A stretch of DNA of 64,000 nucleotides from Halorientalis pallida (GCF_004118325.1 NZ_RDFA01000005.1:186001-250000), one strand, 5' to 3'; shown: positions 39,336 through 48,943, counted from the stretch's first letter. Made by a program: numbers and translations. The notes: generated by a model not told the origin, from the sequence alone.

Positions 39336-41864
39336 TCACTCACTCCCCGATAGAGAGTCGTGATTCGTCGGATCAGACGGGAATGTGATCGTCGCCGTCG
39401 TGCCGTCCGAAAGCACGAATTCGAGCAGTGCGTCCGAGTACTCGATCACCCGATCGACGATCCAGAGACCCGCCCCGCTACCGTGTTTCAGTGCGGATTC
39501 GTCGTGTTTGTCGATGACCTCGAGTTCGTGTGTGTCGATCCCGGGACCGTTGTCCGTGACTTCGACCGTCGGGCCGGGCGGTCGCTGTTCAACGCTGATC
39601 TCGACGCGGGGGTTCTCGCTGTGATTGTGCTCGAACCCGTTTCGGAGGAGATGACGGATCGCGGCCGCGAGTTCGGGGTGTGCTGTCACCTCCGGTGTGT
39701 CCTCGACGCGTACGACCAGCGTTCCTTCCGGAAACTCATCCTCAACAGCGGACGCGGCTGTCCGGACTTCGGAGCCGAGCGAGAGACGCCTCGTCCGGCT
39801 TCTGTTACGGACGACCTGTCGCATTTCGCGGGCGTGTTCAGCCGTCTTTTCGAGATCCTCGCAGCTCTCGATGATGCGCCTCGCGTATGTTTCGGCCTGT
39901 CCGTCAGCCTCTCTGGAGATCGTGTCCGCATATCCCCTGATGGGTGTGAGTTGGTTCCGGACGTTGTGCCGGAGAATTCTCGCGATGACCTGATCAAGGA
40001 GTCTGACGTCCTGCCGATTGTCGATCACTCTGGCGAGCACTTCGAGGTTCGCCGCGAGCACTTCGAGGATCTCCGCATCGAGCTTAGTGAAGACGTCTTC
40101 GCGTGTCGATGCCGCTGTCAGAACTCCGAACTCGCCGAGCGGGACCGTGATCTCTCCCTCGATCGGCGTCTCGGCGTTGTACCGGTCCGCGTGCTGAGAA
40201 GCGTCCGAGATGATCCTCGTCGACTGCGTCTCGAAAGCTTGCCACGCGATGCTTTCACCATCTTGGAACGTCGGCTGATCACTGAACAGATCATCGGCCT
40301 CGTCGGTCTGATCGAGGGGTTCCAGGGCCTGCTGCGCTGGATTGTGTCTCCAGAGTCCCGCGAGCGGAAGATCGAGTTCGTTCGGGATCTTTTCGAGGAC
40401 AGTTGAGGCCATCTCCTCGTGTGTGTCGGCGTTAAGTGCCTCTTTGACGGTCTCCTGGACAGCTCGCAACCCGTTGTCGTTCACTGTCTGGGTTAGCGCA
40501 ATCTCGACCAACTGGCTCAGCAGTCGCAGAAAGTACACGTCCTCGTCCTCGACAGCTTTGTGCCCGGATGCCGACGTGTAGAGGACACCGTGGGTTCCGA
40601 TGGGTAGGACCACAGCACCGCCTGCAGGCGCTCCCCCGCCTGGGAGCGTCCCGTTGAACGCTCCCGGATCCTCGATCCGGACCGTCCGACCGTCCCTGTA
40701 GGCTTCCCAGACGCGCGTGTCTCTCTCTGTGAACGGGGATGGCCCCCCGTTGCGTCCGTCGCACGCATGGTCGCCTGTCGCAACCGGGTCGAGGGTTTCG
40801 GTGTCGCGGTTGTACAGATAGACACCGACACGCGGGTAGTCGAGGATCGACCCGACCGCCTCGACAGTCCGCTGACAGACGCTCCGGCGCGACTCCTCGG
40901 AAAGAAGCTCCTGTGCTGCGACGTACAGTTCTTCGAGGGTCTGTTCGCGGGCTTTCTGATCTGTAATGTCGATGTACACACCGAAGTACTCGATCACGCC
41001 CGTGTCGACCACCGGGACGCCGTTGAAGAGGAAGTGTTCCGTTCCCGAATCGCTCTCGTGTTCGAGTTCACATGTATACACCTCTCCTCTGTCGAGCGTC
41101 TCCACTACTTGATCCTCGTCTGCCGACCCCACACCGGGCACGACGAGTGACTCGCGACGCTGTTCCTGGATGGTCTGGTCACCGTTTCCGAACGTCTCGT
41201 CGAACGCCTCGTTGGTGTCGATGAGACGCACGGCGTCACCAACAGTGGCGTGGACGATGGGTTCGGGGATCGCTTCGAACACCGCTTCGAAGCGATCGCG
41301 CTGCTCTCTGAGCCTGATCTCGGTGAGGTTCGACCGGCAGGCCTGTGCAAGCTTCTCGTTCAGCGGAGTGAGAGCCGACACTGTCTCGGTGTCCAAAGAG
41401 CCGTCGCGATTCCCGAGCAAGAGCACACCGAACCCGGGCAACCCCATGAGGTAGTAGTGGCTCGTGCGGTCGACAGTTCCGGAGACGGGAAGTGAGTCCA
41501 CGAGTGCGCCTGACTCGCCGCTTCCGCGGGGACTGTTCGGTGCGCGCGGAAACCGCGTCTCTGCGGTCCGACCGAGGGAGACGGATACCGACGACGCCGT
41601 CCCGGTCCGCAGGGTGCTTGTGAGCCGGTCACGGGCGGCCCGGAAGAGTTCGGTTCGCTCTGGACTGGCTGGGATAGCACTCGTCACCGACAGCTCCACC
41701 CGGTCGTCGGCGGTGACAGCCCTGTATATCGCGCCGACCGAACAGTTCAGCTTCCGCATGTACGCCGCCAGCGCTCTGTCGGTCGTCTGCTCGAGCGTCG
41801 ACCTCGACTCGATCGCGAGTGAGATCTCGTACAGCGTCTGGACGCGCTGCTGTCTCGATGTCAT
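39336..41864 (-). CDS. Multi-domain sensor histidine kinase (GAF-PAS-GAF-GAF-HisKA-HATPase)
   Basis: 842-aa soluble kinase. Order: N-terminal GAF-like region (residues about 10-190, starting VQTLYEISLAIES), PAS (about 200-310, RFEAVFEAIPEPIVHATV to YFGVYIDITDQK), GAF (about 320-460), a second GAF (about 465-615), then HisKA with phospho-acceptor His633 (RILRHNVRNQLTPIRGYA) and a HATPase domain with N box HLLRNGFEHN, G1 EVTDNGPGI and G2 GSGAGLWIV. No membrane segment. ATG overlaps the stop of the FIST gene, so input probably comes through FIST. No response regulator is adjacent. Confidence 0.9.
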   Translation of the reverse strand: MTSRQQRVQTLYEISLAIESRSTLEQTTDRALAAYMRKLNCSVGAIYRAVTADDRVELSVTSAIPASPERTELFRAARDRLTSTLRTGTASSVSVSLGRTAETRFPRAPNSPRGSGESGALVDSLPVSGTVDRTSHYYLMGLPGFGVLLLGNRDGSLDTETVSALTPLNEKLAQACRSNLTEIRLREQRDRFEAVFEAIPEPIVHATVGDAVRLIDTNEAFDETFGNGDQTIQEQRRESLVVPGVGSADEDQVVETLDRGEVYTCELEHESDSGTEHFLFNGVPVVDTGVIEYFGVYIDITDQKAREQTLEELYVAAQELLSEESRRSVCQRTVEAVGSILDYPRVGVYLYNRDTETLDPVATGDHACDGRNGGPSPFTERDTRVWEAYRDGRTVRIEDPGAFNGTLPGGGAPAGGAVVLPIGTHGVLYTSASGHKAVEDEDVYFLRLLSQLVEIALTQTVNDNGLRAVQETVKEALNADTHEEMASTVLEKIPNELDLPLAGLWRHNPAQQALEPLDQTDEADDLFSDQPTFQDGESIAWQAFETQSTRIISDASQHADRYNAETPIEGEITVPLGEFGVLTAASTREDVFTKLDAEILEVLAANLEVLARVIDNRQDVRLLDQVIARILRHNVRNQLTPIRGYADTISREADGQAETYARRIIESCEDLEKTAEHAREMRQVVRNRSRTRRLSLGSEVRTAASAVEDEFPEGTLVVRVEDTPEVTAHPELAAAIRHLLRNGFEHNHSENPRVEISVEQRPPGPTVEVTDNGPGIDTHELEVIDKHDESALKHGSGAGLWIVDRVIEYSDALLEFVLSDGTTATITFPSDPTNHDSLSGSE

Positions 41865-42976
41865 ATATCCGCGATTGCACCGATGACAGCGGTCTTGTTG
41901 TAATAATCCAGATGGCCGTTGCCGTCGTTCGCAATCTCACCGATCGTCAGCGCTCCAGCCATCTGTGTCCCGTCGGTTTTGACACTCGTCAGCTCTTGCT
42001 GGTATTCCTCCTGGAGATAGAGCTCCCGGGAGATACAGTCGAAAAAGAACAGCACCTCGGTATTCCGTTGTGTGCTCTGTGCCTCGTCCGCGGCACTCTG
42101 TGCGGCTTGGATCAGTGTCGGTGCGTCCCCTTCGAGGATGTGGACGAACTCCCCTTCGGGAACATCTCCGAAACACCTGAGCCCGTTTTCTTCGACGATC
42201 TCGAACGGATCCCGAACAACCGGCTCACCGTTCATCCGGGAGACACCGAACGGGTACGCTTTCGCGGTTTCGAAAAATTCCTCCCGGATCAGGTCTCCTG
42301 ATGTCTGCTGTTCGACGACGTCTCTGTACACCGAGAACGCGGGCTTGCCGTCCAGCCCATACACTACCGGGCCGTCCGTGTCGGTCACTCTGAATGGTCC
42401 GGCGATCTCCTCCCACCCGTGTCTCACACCCAGATTCAGTGGCGAACTGATAGCAGCCACGACAGCGCTGTCCTGCACGATTCCTTCGTCAGTAAACAGA
42501 CAGGGTTGCTGGTCCGCAGCGAGTGACCCGGCTCCGCCTCCGAGGTAATTGAGTTCGACGCCGTAGGTCCGAAATAGCGACTGGATGAACCGTTCGATCT
42601 CAGTGGCGTACGCATCGACGAACACGAAGACAGTCTCGTAGCCGTCGACGGGGAGGTCCGGATCAAGTTGGCTCGAGTAGTCCGCTTTCGCGTCACTCAG
42701 TCCGGGAACGGTCTTCACTTGCGGCTCTACGGTCAGTCCACAGACGACAGCCCCCTGTTCTTTTTTGTTCTGGTGGATCAGTTCCGGGAACACACCGCCG
42801 ATCACGGGGATGTCGAGACGCTCTAGGAACGACTCGAGCTGTCCGTCGTACCCGTCATCCGCCGGGGTAGCGAAAATAAGCAATCCCTCTACGTGGTCCG
42901 CCGACGCAACCTCTTCGGCCGCGGATTCAATCCGGTCAGTCGTCTCGACGTAGCACAGTTCCATCGGTCGAAACAT
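41861..42976 (-). CDS. FIST-domain sensory protein
   Basis: 371 aa. FIST_N covers residues about 20-205 (LIFATPADDGYDGQLESFLERLDIPVIGG, then FVFVDAYATEIERFIQSLF and NYLGGGAGSLAADQQPCLFTDEG), FIST_C about 215-350 (FFETAKAYPFGVSR and later VLFFFDCISRELYL, MAGALTIGEIANDG). FIST domains are thought to bind small ligands such as amino acids and feed signal-transduction proteins. Met1 at 42976 or Met5 at 42964 is the start. Overlap of 4 bases with the kinase gene indicates a two-gene sensory operon. Confidence 0.88.
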   Translation of the reverse strand: MFRPMELCYVETTDRIESAAEEVASADHVEGLLIFATPADDGYDGQLESFLERLDIPVIGGVFPELIHQNKKEQGAVVCGLTVEPQVKTVPGLSDAKADYSSQLDPDLPVDGYETVFVFVDAYATEIERFIQSLFRTYGVELNYLGGGAGSLAADQQPCLFTDEGIVQDSAVVAAISSPLNLGVRHGWEEIAGPFRVTDTDGPVVYGLDGKPAFSVYRDVVEQQTSGDLIREEFFETAKAYPFGVSRMNGEPVVRDPFEIVEENGLRCFGDVPEGEFVHILEGDAPTLIQAAQSAADEAQSTQRNTEVLFFFDCISRELYLQEEYQQELTSVKTDGTQMAGALTIGEIANDGNGHLDYYNKTAVIGAIADI

Positions 42977-43002
42977 TAGTTACCGTGATATCATAACTTT
43001 AT

Positions 43003-43560
43003 CGAACGAGGAGTCGATGGACTACGGTGAGTACATGAACCGCCGTCTTCACGGCTGGAGATTCGCCAAACTCCATACGCAGATACGGTACAACGCCGTC
43101 GAGAAAGGGATTCCCGTCGCAACGGTGAATCCGCGCAACACCTCGAAAGAGTACCATGTGTGCGGTGAAATCGGGTATCGCCCGAAACAGGCGACGTTTA
43201 AATACACGGAGATGACTGTTGGATGGGCGGGTACCAAGCGGACGTAGACGGAGCGGTGAACATTGCGGACCGCTATCTCAGCGGAGAGAATCGTTCCAGA
43301 GAACACGAGAACGACGATGACTCGGCTGAAGGATGGGGCGCGTTTGGCCGGGCCACAAGACAGCCACGCCGTTAACGAATCGCGCAGCGATTCGTTCGCA
43401 CACCAGAAATTTTCGATTTCTGGGGACGATGCTGAAACCCAGCAAGAGACGTGTGGAACGTATGCGTCTTGAAACCAACAGGCCGCTACACTCGGCCTGA
43501 AATCCCGTGGCGGAATTCCTCGGCGTTCACGCGGAGGAGGAGATCAAAGCTGTCGACACG
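43003..43560 (+). mobile_element. Relic of an IS200/IS605-family (IS1341-type) element: TnpB 3' end and right end
   Basis: The frame 43017-43247 gives RRLHGWRFAKLHTQIRYNAVEKGIPV and PRNTSKEYHVCGEIGYRPKQATF, the OrfB/TnpB C-terminus with its zinc ribbon (first C-x2-C already damaged). A frame change near 43220 leads to ADVDGAVNIADRYLSGE, the RuvC-III region with its Asp. Downstream hairpins GAATCGCGCAGCGATTC (43377-43393) and CAGAAATTTTCGATTTCTG (43404-43422) and the terminal CCTCGGCGTTCACGCGGAGG (43518-43537) match omega-RNA/right-end structures of such elements. N-terminal two thirds are absent. Confidence 0.75.
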
Positions 43561-43723
43561 CTTTACCGACGATTGAGCCAGCGTAATCTTTTTTTCGCGA
43601 TCGTAATGAAGAGGTAGGTTCCGACGACGTCGTCGCCCTCCAATGGCTGACCGTCGCTACCCGATTATCATATCCTTTACAACGACGCTTCCCATCGGTA
43701 CCCAGCGACCGCACACTCTGATC

Positions 43724-45311
43724 ATGCTCGTTGACATCATCAGCGCTGTAGGTGTTTTAATCGCCGCGGGAGTATTGGCAACCAGTGCAACGGCCGCCCG
43801 ACGGCACGAGAGGCCGGGGACTCTGTGGTTTACGGGGTACTCCGCGTTGTTCGGTGTCGGTTTCGGACTACTCAGCGTCGGCGTCCTCGTCGGGTCGATC
43901 CCGGTGACTGACTTCACCGGTGCGGTTGGACGGTGGTTGGCGCTCGTCTGGATACTCCCCGTCGGTCTGTGGGCGATGTTCGCTCTCCGGTACACCGGGC
44001 GGTTCGTCTCGCTCACGCTCAAAACAAGTGTGTTGCTCGCTTTCCCGCTTCTCATATTCGTCGCTCAGTTCTTATTCTCTGGGGTTTCGAGCGTGCCGAC
44101 ACATCCCGTCGGGCTACTCGGAATCACGGTCAGGTGCTACGCGCTGACGCTGGTCGTCACCGGAATGGTGTTGGTAGTCCGGGCGACGCGCCGATACGAC
44201 CACACTACGGCGTGGCAAGGTGTCGCCCTCGCCGGAGGACCGGCGCTGATGTGGTTGTCGTGGAGCAGTATCCCGTACATCGCGCAACTCAGCCGGACAG
44301 CTGGTGGAACGGCCTACGTACTGGGAGGGCTCGGCGCGGTGTGTGGGTTCGGACTCGCAGTGTTCCGACTCGACGCGTTCGACATGGCTCCGACTGTCGG
44401 CGTCGTCGGCGAACGCGATATCGTCGACGAGACAGACGACTTGGTGCTGATCGCCGACGAGGAGGACCGAGTCGTGCGGACGAACGAGCGGATTCGCAGT
44501 GCCTCTAGCAGGGTGGACCCATCAGCTGGTACCGTTACCGTCGAAGACGTGCTTGGGAACGACGTGGACGGGCTTCGAGCGGCCGAAATGGTCACCAGGT
44601 GTCTCGGCGAAGTACGACGCGCAGGTCTCGACAGTGACCGACCGGAGCGACCGGCACCTGGGAACCGTAGTTAGTCTCCGGGAGGTGACCGAGCGCGAAC
44701 TCCGTAAGGAACGCCTCGCGGTTCTCAACAGGGTTCTGCGACACAATCTGCGCAACCAACTCGACGTCTTCAACGCGCACCTCGATGCCATCGACGACGA
44801 CCACGCCGATACAGCCATCGAGACGTCGGATCGTATCGCACGCATGAGCGACCACGCACGGACTATCGACCAACTCCTCTCGGAGATGCGCGAACACGTC
44901 CCGGTCGACGTCGCCAAACTGCTTCGTGACGCCGTTTCGGCGCACGACCCGCCGGTTGCCGTCGATGCGCCCGAATCGTTGGTGGTACAGACTGACCGCG
45001 CCGCGCTCGAAGCGGCGATAGAGAGCGCTGTCGACAATGCGGTCACGCACGCTACCGACGTGACCGTCAGTCTGCAGTTGACTCCGGACAGATGTGAATT
45101 GCAGGTGCTCGACGACAGTCCCGGGATCCCCGAGTTGGAGCTGTCTGCGCTTGAGGCAGGGTCAGAGACGCCGCTCCAACACGGGACCGGACTCGGACTG
45201 TGGCAACTCACATGGGCGACCCGCAACTCCGGCGGCGAGGTATCGTTCGACACGTCTGACGGCACCACAGTCACGATATCCGTCCCCGGTGCTCCGTCGG
45301 TCCGCGAGTGA
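43724..45311 (+). pseudogene. Histidine kinase with N-terminal 7TM sensor, frameshifted
   Basis: The first frame (to 44674) encodes a membrane sensor of seven helices beginning MLVDIISAVGVLIAAGVLA, then a PAS-like start (DIVDETDDLVLIADEEDRVVRTN). The second frame (to 45311) resumes with YDAQVSTVTDRSDRHLGTVVSLREVTERE and the kinase core: H box VLRHNLRNQLDVFN, N box SAVDNAVTHA, G1 LDDSPGIPE, G2 HGTGLGLWQL. The switch lies at about 44590-44612. One missing or extra base would restore a protein of about 529 aa. Either a real mutation or an assembly error. The upstream ATG 43643 is less likely as start. Confidence 0.75.
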
Positions 45312-45507
45312 TCGCTGTTGAGACGGTTGCAGCGACGGTGATCAAAACACGAGTATCTGAGCAGGCCGGCTACCACCGGGGCTCGAAGTATGAAGGAACG
45401 ATGCGGAAGCTGAATCTGTGCTGAAAGTATTATGTTGTGCCGAAGATTCTTACGTGTAAATGAGACTGTGCTGGTAGGTCGTTCTCGCGACGCTCTGTGT
45501 CGAGGTT

Positions 45508-46326
45508 GTGGCAATAGCGACGGTTCCGGTGTACGGTGTACTCTCACTGGTGGGCGTTGCCGTCGTCTACTGGATCGACCTCGCTTTCGTGATCGCCCGA
45601 ACGGGGGTACGACAGCTTGTCGGGGGCGAGACGACGGTCCTCGATCCGCCCAAGGCCCTCCCGTCGTTCAGGTTACTGAAGTACAAACGTGGCACGCTGA
45701 ATCTCTCTGCACATCTGCCGCCTGTGTACCTGCGGAGCCTTCCGACGGTACTGTTTAGTCTGTTGACACTCACCCCATCGGCTCTCACCACGGCAGTCGT
45801 GCTCTTGATGAGTGTCCCCGAGCGGTTCTGGACCGACCCGATGACGCCGCTCGTGCTCGCGGGAGCGGCAGTGGTGGCAGCGACGAAGTCGTCGATGATC
45901 TACGCGGACCACGTCGACCGAAACGGCGTCGAAAACGCTCGCGGGACCGGGTCTCTCGTCAGAAAGAGACAGCTCGCAGCGCTCGTGTACGCGCCACTGC
46001 TGTACATCGTGGCCGATTTTACCACCAGCGTACCAGCCGGACCGGAGGGAGTGAACACGATTGTCTTTGCGGTCTCTGTGCTGATACCGCTCCGTACCGG
46101 CTATGGGATTCGCGCGTCTCGTCCGTTGGCAGGCCGAGATGACTCACTTGGTCACGTTGGGTCGCTACTTGCCGACGGCCAGCCCTCGTCGATGCCCACT
46201 CTGCCTCCAACACCGGACGGGCAGCCGCGCGAGACGACCGAGCCAATGGTACGGTCGGTTGCCGACTCCTCAATGCGCTCACGACTGGCGGCGTCGTCGA
46301 CGGCCGGTTCAGCGACCCCGGACTGA
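45508..46326 (+). CDS. DUF6498-like membrane protein
   Basis: 272 aa from a GTG at 45508; the frame is open 10 codons further up to a TAG with no better start, and the N-terminal helix (VPVYGVLSLVGVAVVYWIDLAFVIARTG) appears complete enough. About five membrane helices; the loop ALPSFRLLKYKRGTLNLSAHLPPVYLRSLP and the GVL-x6-YW motif fit haloarchaeal DUF6498 proteins. The last about 70 residues are Ser/Thr/Pro-rich and disordered. Role unknown. Confidence 0.65.
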   Translation: MAIATVPVYGVLSLVGVAVVYWIDLAFVIARTGVRQLVGGETTVLDPPKALPSFRLLKYKRGTLNLSAHLPPVYLRSLPTVLFSLLTLTPSALTTAVVLLMSVPERFWTDPMTPLVLAGAAVVAATKSSMIYADHVDRNGVENARGTGSLVRKRQLAALVYAPLLYIVADFTTSVPAGPEGVNTIVFAVSVLIPLRTGYGIRASRPLAGRDDSLGHVGSLLADGQPSSMPTLPPTPDGQPRETTEPMVRSVADSSMRSRLAASSTAGSATPD

Positions 46327-46337
46327 GCCCTCGGGTG

Positions 46338-46778
46338 ATGGGATTCCTGTTCGTGTTCGTTCCGGGGACACCCGCCGCCGCTAACGGGTCGCGGACATTC
46401 CAAGCGGTCGTCGTCTGAGTGGTCATCCCGGCTATCGTGTTCTGTCTGCTGAGCACCGATCACATGGAGCTTGCGTTCGGCGAGACTGAGTATCGGTTCT
46501 ACCACTTAGCCGCCGTCGCGTACGACTGGCGTCTTGAAGAGCCACAGTGGTCGGTTCCGTACGACAATATCGAGACGCCCTCAGTGGAACGAGGGCTGTT
46601 CGACAGCCCGCTCTGCCTGGACAGTGGAACCGTGGCGATTACCCTGATGGGCGGCACAGTACCGATGCCGGACGAGAAGGGACGGCCCTCGATTCCGTTT
46701 GTGACCGACCCCGAAACCATCAGCGAACGGATCAGTACCAACCGTAGGGGCGCACAGCGTCATGTTCGTTTCCATTAA
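46338..46778 (+). pseudogene. Two-helix membrane protein with PH-like domain, interrupted by TGA
   Basis: ATG at 46338 opens MGFLFVFVPGTPAAANGSRT, then FQAVVV and an in-frame TGA at 46416-46418, after which the same frame continues VVIPAIVFCLLSTDHMELAFGETEYRFYHLAAVAYDWRL to 46778. The second part has the features of a PH-like (bPH2/DUF304-type) domain: WSVPYDNIETPSVERGLFDSPLCLDSGTVAITL. The stop probably replaces an Arg codon (CGA). The 3' portion could still be expressed from the in-frame start at 46419. Confidence 0.5.
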
Positions 46779-46827
46779 ATTCGGCCAACTTATTGACAGC
46801 AAACCTCGGTGAATATATATACTCAAT

Positions 46828-46860
46828 GTTCGATCTTGAGACGTATTCTGCACCACCGCG
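46828..46860. repeat. Solo end repeat related to 34709-34742
   Basis: GTTCGATCTTGAGACGTATTCTGCACCACCGCG differs at only three positions from the sequence at 34709-34742, which forms the right end of the putative MITE. No matching left end lies within the neighbouring kilobase, so this is a remnant. Confidence 0.5.
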
Positions 46861-46977
46861 TCATACGCACCAAATGATTCCCTCTGATACGCGTTGTTCG
46901 GCACGACGAGAAACTTGAAGATCACAAACAATCCGGAGATAGCGAGTGAAATATGAAATCATAGTGGTGACGTTCTG

Positions 46978-47415
46978 TTAGCGAATGTGAGCGTACAGCA
47001 TTGCGCTTCCGAATTGGATACTGACTACCGTCACGAACGCCGCGACGCTTGCAACCGTATTTCCAAGATTCGGGAGTGTGACTTCGTAGATACTGATAAA
47101 GAGTCCTACTGTGAGTACTCCAAACACAAGCGTCCACGTGACAGCGTACATCGGACTGTACGCAACAGGCCAGTAGTCGTCGTATGCAAACGCCATATCC
47201 AGCAGACTCAACGGTAGCAAGAATCTCGCACCGAAGTCGGTCGAGAGCGCGAGTGGAATACTGTCGAGCGATACCAGCGCAAACGCTGCCAGCGCCACAC
47301 CGATGGCCGTTACTGTCACGGGCAGATTGTCTGTCAGGTCAGCATGCAGTCGCTCACGGAGGGATGTTGATTCGGCCACAGTACACCCATAGGAGAGATT
47401 GCATAAAAAGCGCAT
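46978..47415 (-). CDS. Four-helix membrane protein, unknown function
   Basis: 145 aa. Hydrophobic segments at residues about 33-52, 62-78, 87-108 and 115-138; loop DDYWPVAYSPMYAVTW between helices 2 and 3. No cysteine-pair, catalytic or transporter signature. The stretch between it and the next gene (47416-47546) carries direct repeats that may control either. Divergent from the membrane protein at 47547. Confidence 0.6.
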   Translation of the reverse strand: MRFLCNLSYGCTVAESTSLRERLHADLTDNLPVTVTAIGVALAAFALVSLDSIPLALSTDFGARFLLPLSLLDMAFAYDDYWPVAYSPMYAVTWTLVFGVLTVGLFISIYEVTLPNLGNTVASVAAFVTVVSIQFGSAMLYAHIR

Positions 47416-47439
47416 AGTACAGTTTCAAAGACAGAAAGT

Positions 47440-47468
47440 CCATTTTGTGGGTACAAAGCCCATTTTGT
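47440..47468. promoter_or_regulatory. Direct repeats CCATTTTGT spaced 20 bp (operator candidate)
   Basis: CCATTTTGT occurs at 47440-47448 and 47460-47468, exactly 20 bp apart (two helical turns), each followed by G/C and a short AAA tract. They lie between divergent genes, 25 bp and 79 bp from the respective starts. Suited to a dimeric repressor bound on one DNA face. Inference only. Confidence 0.4.
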
Positions 47469-47546
47469 CGCTCCAAAACACCCCTGTCCGTGCACAAAAA
47501 TCTCTATGATGATTTATGAGCAGAACCACTTGATTGACGTGTAGAT

Positions 47547-47957
47547 ATGAATTCACAACGAGGCCGTATCATCCGAGAAGAACTGCTTCGAAGTATCGTG
47601 TGGATCGGTCTCGGACTCGTCGGGTGGCCAATCGTGATTTCAGAGGTAGCCTGGCTAGAGCCGACCGTACTGACGGTCCTCGGACTTCCCGTCCTTACGT
47701 GGGCGCTCTTGACCGCAGGCATGATCGGAGTCCGTACTGTGACGTCCACGGAGTTGCAGGTTCAGACACCGACTGGTCTCTCGATGAGTTTAGCGCTCGG
47801 GATCATGCTTGGTGGCGTCGGCGCAGTGTCCCTCGTTGCAGCAGGTGGCTACTCTGCCCTGTGGACAACGGTCGCGTATGTCGTCGTGACGATAGCTGCG
47901 GTCGGCTGGTACTGGTACCTGCGACTGCCGAAGTCGCCCTCCGAAACGACTGCATAG
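47547..47957 (+). CDS. Four-helix membrane protein, paralog of the C-terminal half of 48123-48878
   Basis: 136 aa: IREELLRSIVWIGLGLVGWPIVIS, then LTVLGLPVLTWALLTAGMIGVRTVTSTELQVQTPTGL. The same pattern (ILREELLRSIGWAGLSLFGWAI, TVLGLPILTLASLTVGMIGIRLTTGNDLQIQS) forms the C-terminal half of the next protein, which has an extra N-terminal winged helix. Four membrane helices. It appears to be a regulator-free paralog, and the two may assemble or compete. No known family recalled. Confidence 0.68.
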   Translation: MNSQRGRIIREELLRSIVWIGLGLVGWPIVISEVAWLEPTVLTVLGLPVLTWALLTAGMIGVRTVTSTELQVQTPTGLSMSLALGIMLGGVGAVSLVAAGGYSALWTTVAYVVVTIAAVGWYWYLRLPKSPSETTA

Positions 47958-48122
47958 TCCGCAACTGATTTTACCTTCCGGCAGGCTTGCCCGTCAGAGT
48001 CAGGTATCGCTACTGAAGCGACGTCTGCTGAAAACCAATGCGTCTGCCAATCTCGCCCCGTACACCGTCCACTCGCGTAGCTATCCGAAACTGATAATCG
48101 TCCATCACTACTCACCTGACAC

Positions 48123-48878
48123 ATGTCACTTCCGTCGTGGATCTCCCGAGAGTTGGAGAACGACCGGAAGGTGAATACGAAACTGACCGACAAGCACGTC
48201 GTCGAGACGATGCACGAGGCTGATCGGCCACTCTTCTCGGTTCAGCAGATTCGAGACCGAGTCAAACCAGATGTCTCGAAAGTCACCGTCCGTAACCGGT
48301 TGCGTGATCTAGAAGAGCGTGGTATCGTCGCGACAGAAACGTATTCGGACTCACTGACGCTGTATTATATCGACCATCCTGAGTCAGACTGGCCGATCTC
48401 TCCAGAGGGAAAACAAGCATTGAACGGACAGTCAGCCAGCACAGAGAATCCACTCCGTGAATTCCTACAGCACCCACAAGTCCACGAGATACTCCGTGAA
48501 GAACTCCTGCGGAGTATCGGGTGGGCCGGACTCAGTTTGTTCGGGTGGGCAATACTCGTTAGTTCATCCAGTCAATTGCCAGCCGCCGTCTGGACAGTAC
48601 TCGGACTTCCGATTCTAACATTGGCGTCTCTCACAGTTGGAATGATCGGAATTCGACTGACAACCGGCAACGATCTACAGATTCAGTCTACGGAGGGACT
48701 GCACATCATTTCGGTTGGTGGTGCTGTGTTCGGTGGGTTCTGGGCCATGTTTTTGATTTTTTTGCTGGACTGGCCCCCTCTGTTGACCAGTGGACTATAT
48801 TTATTCGTCACAGCCGCGTATTTTGTATATTATACCAAGGTAGTACTTCCGGGGTTTGACCCACCCGTTGAGAATTGA
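48123..48878 (+). CDS. Winged-helix / four-helix membrane fusion protein
   Basis: 251 aa. Residues about 1-105 are a winged helix (LTDKHVVETMHEADRPLFSVQQIRDRV, VSKVTVRNRLRDLEERGIVATE and a wing), then a short linker and four membrane helices (about 125-240) paralogous to 47547-47957. A membrane-tethered transcription regulator is the simplest reading: a signal at the membrane would control DNA binding. The start is the ATG at 48123. It lies 165 bp after its paralog on the same strand. Confidence 0.72.
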   Translation: MSLPSWISRELENDRKVNTKLTDKHVVETMHEADRPLFSVQQIRDRVKPDVSKVTVRNRLRDLEERGIVATETYSDSLTLYYIDHPESDWPISPEGKQALNGQSASTENPLREFLQHPQVHEILREELLRSIGWAGLSLFGWAILVSSSSQLPAAVWTVLGLPILTLASLTVGMIGIRLTTGNDLQIQSTEGLHIISVGGAVFGGFWAMFLIFLLDWPPLLTSGLYLFVTAAYFVYYTKVVLPGFDPPVEN

Positions 48879-48943
48879 CCGATATGCAGATACACTGAGA
48901 AGTCACACAATCCGCGTTTCCTGGATGAACTCTGGACTTTCGG

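Noticed and set aside
43377-43422. Hairpins as a rho-independent-like terminator
   Set aside because: No T-tract follows either hairpin and both lie within the right-end region of a TnpB element, which explains them better.
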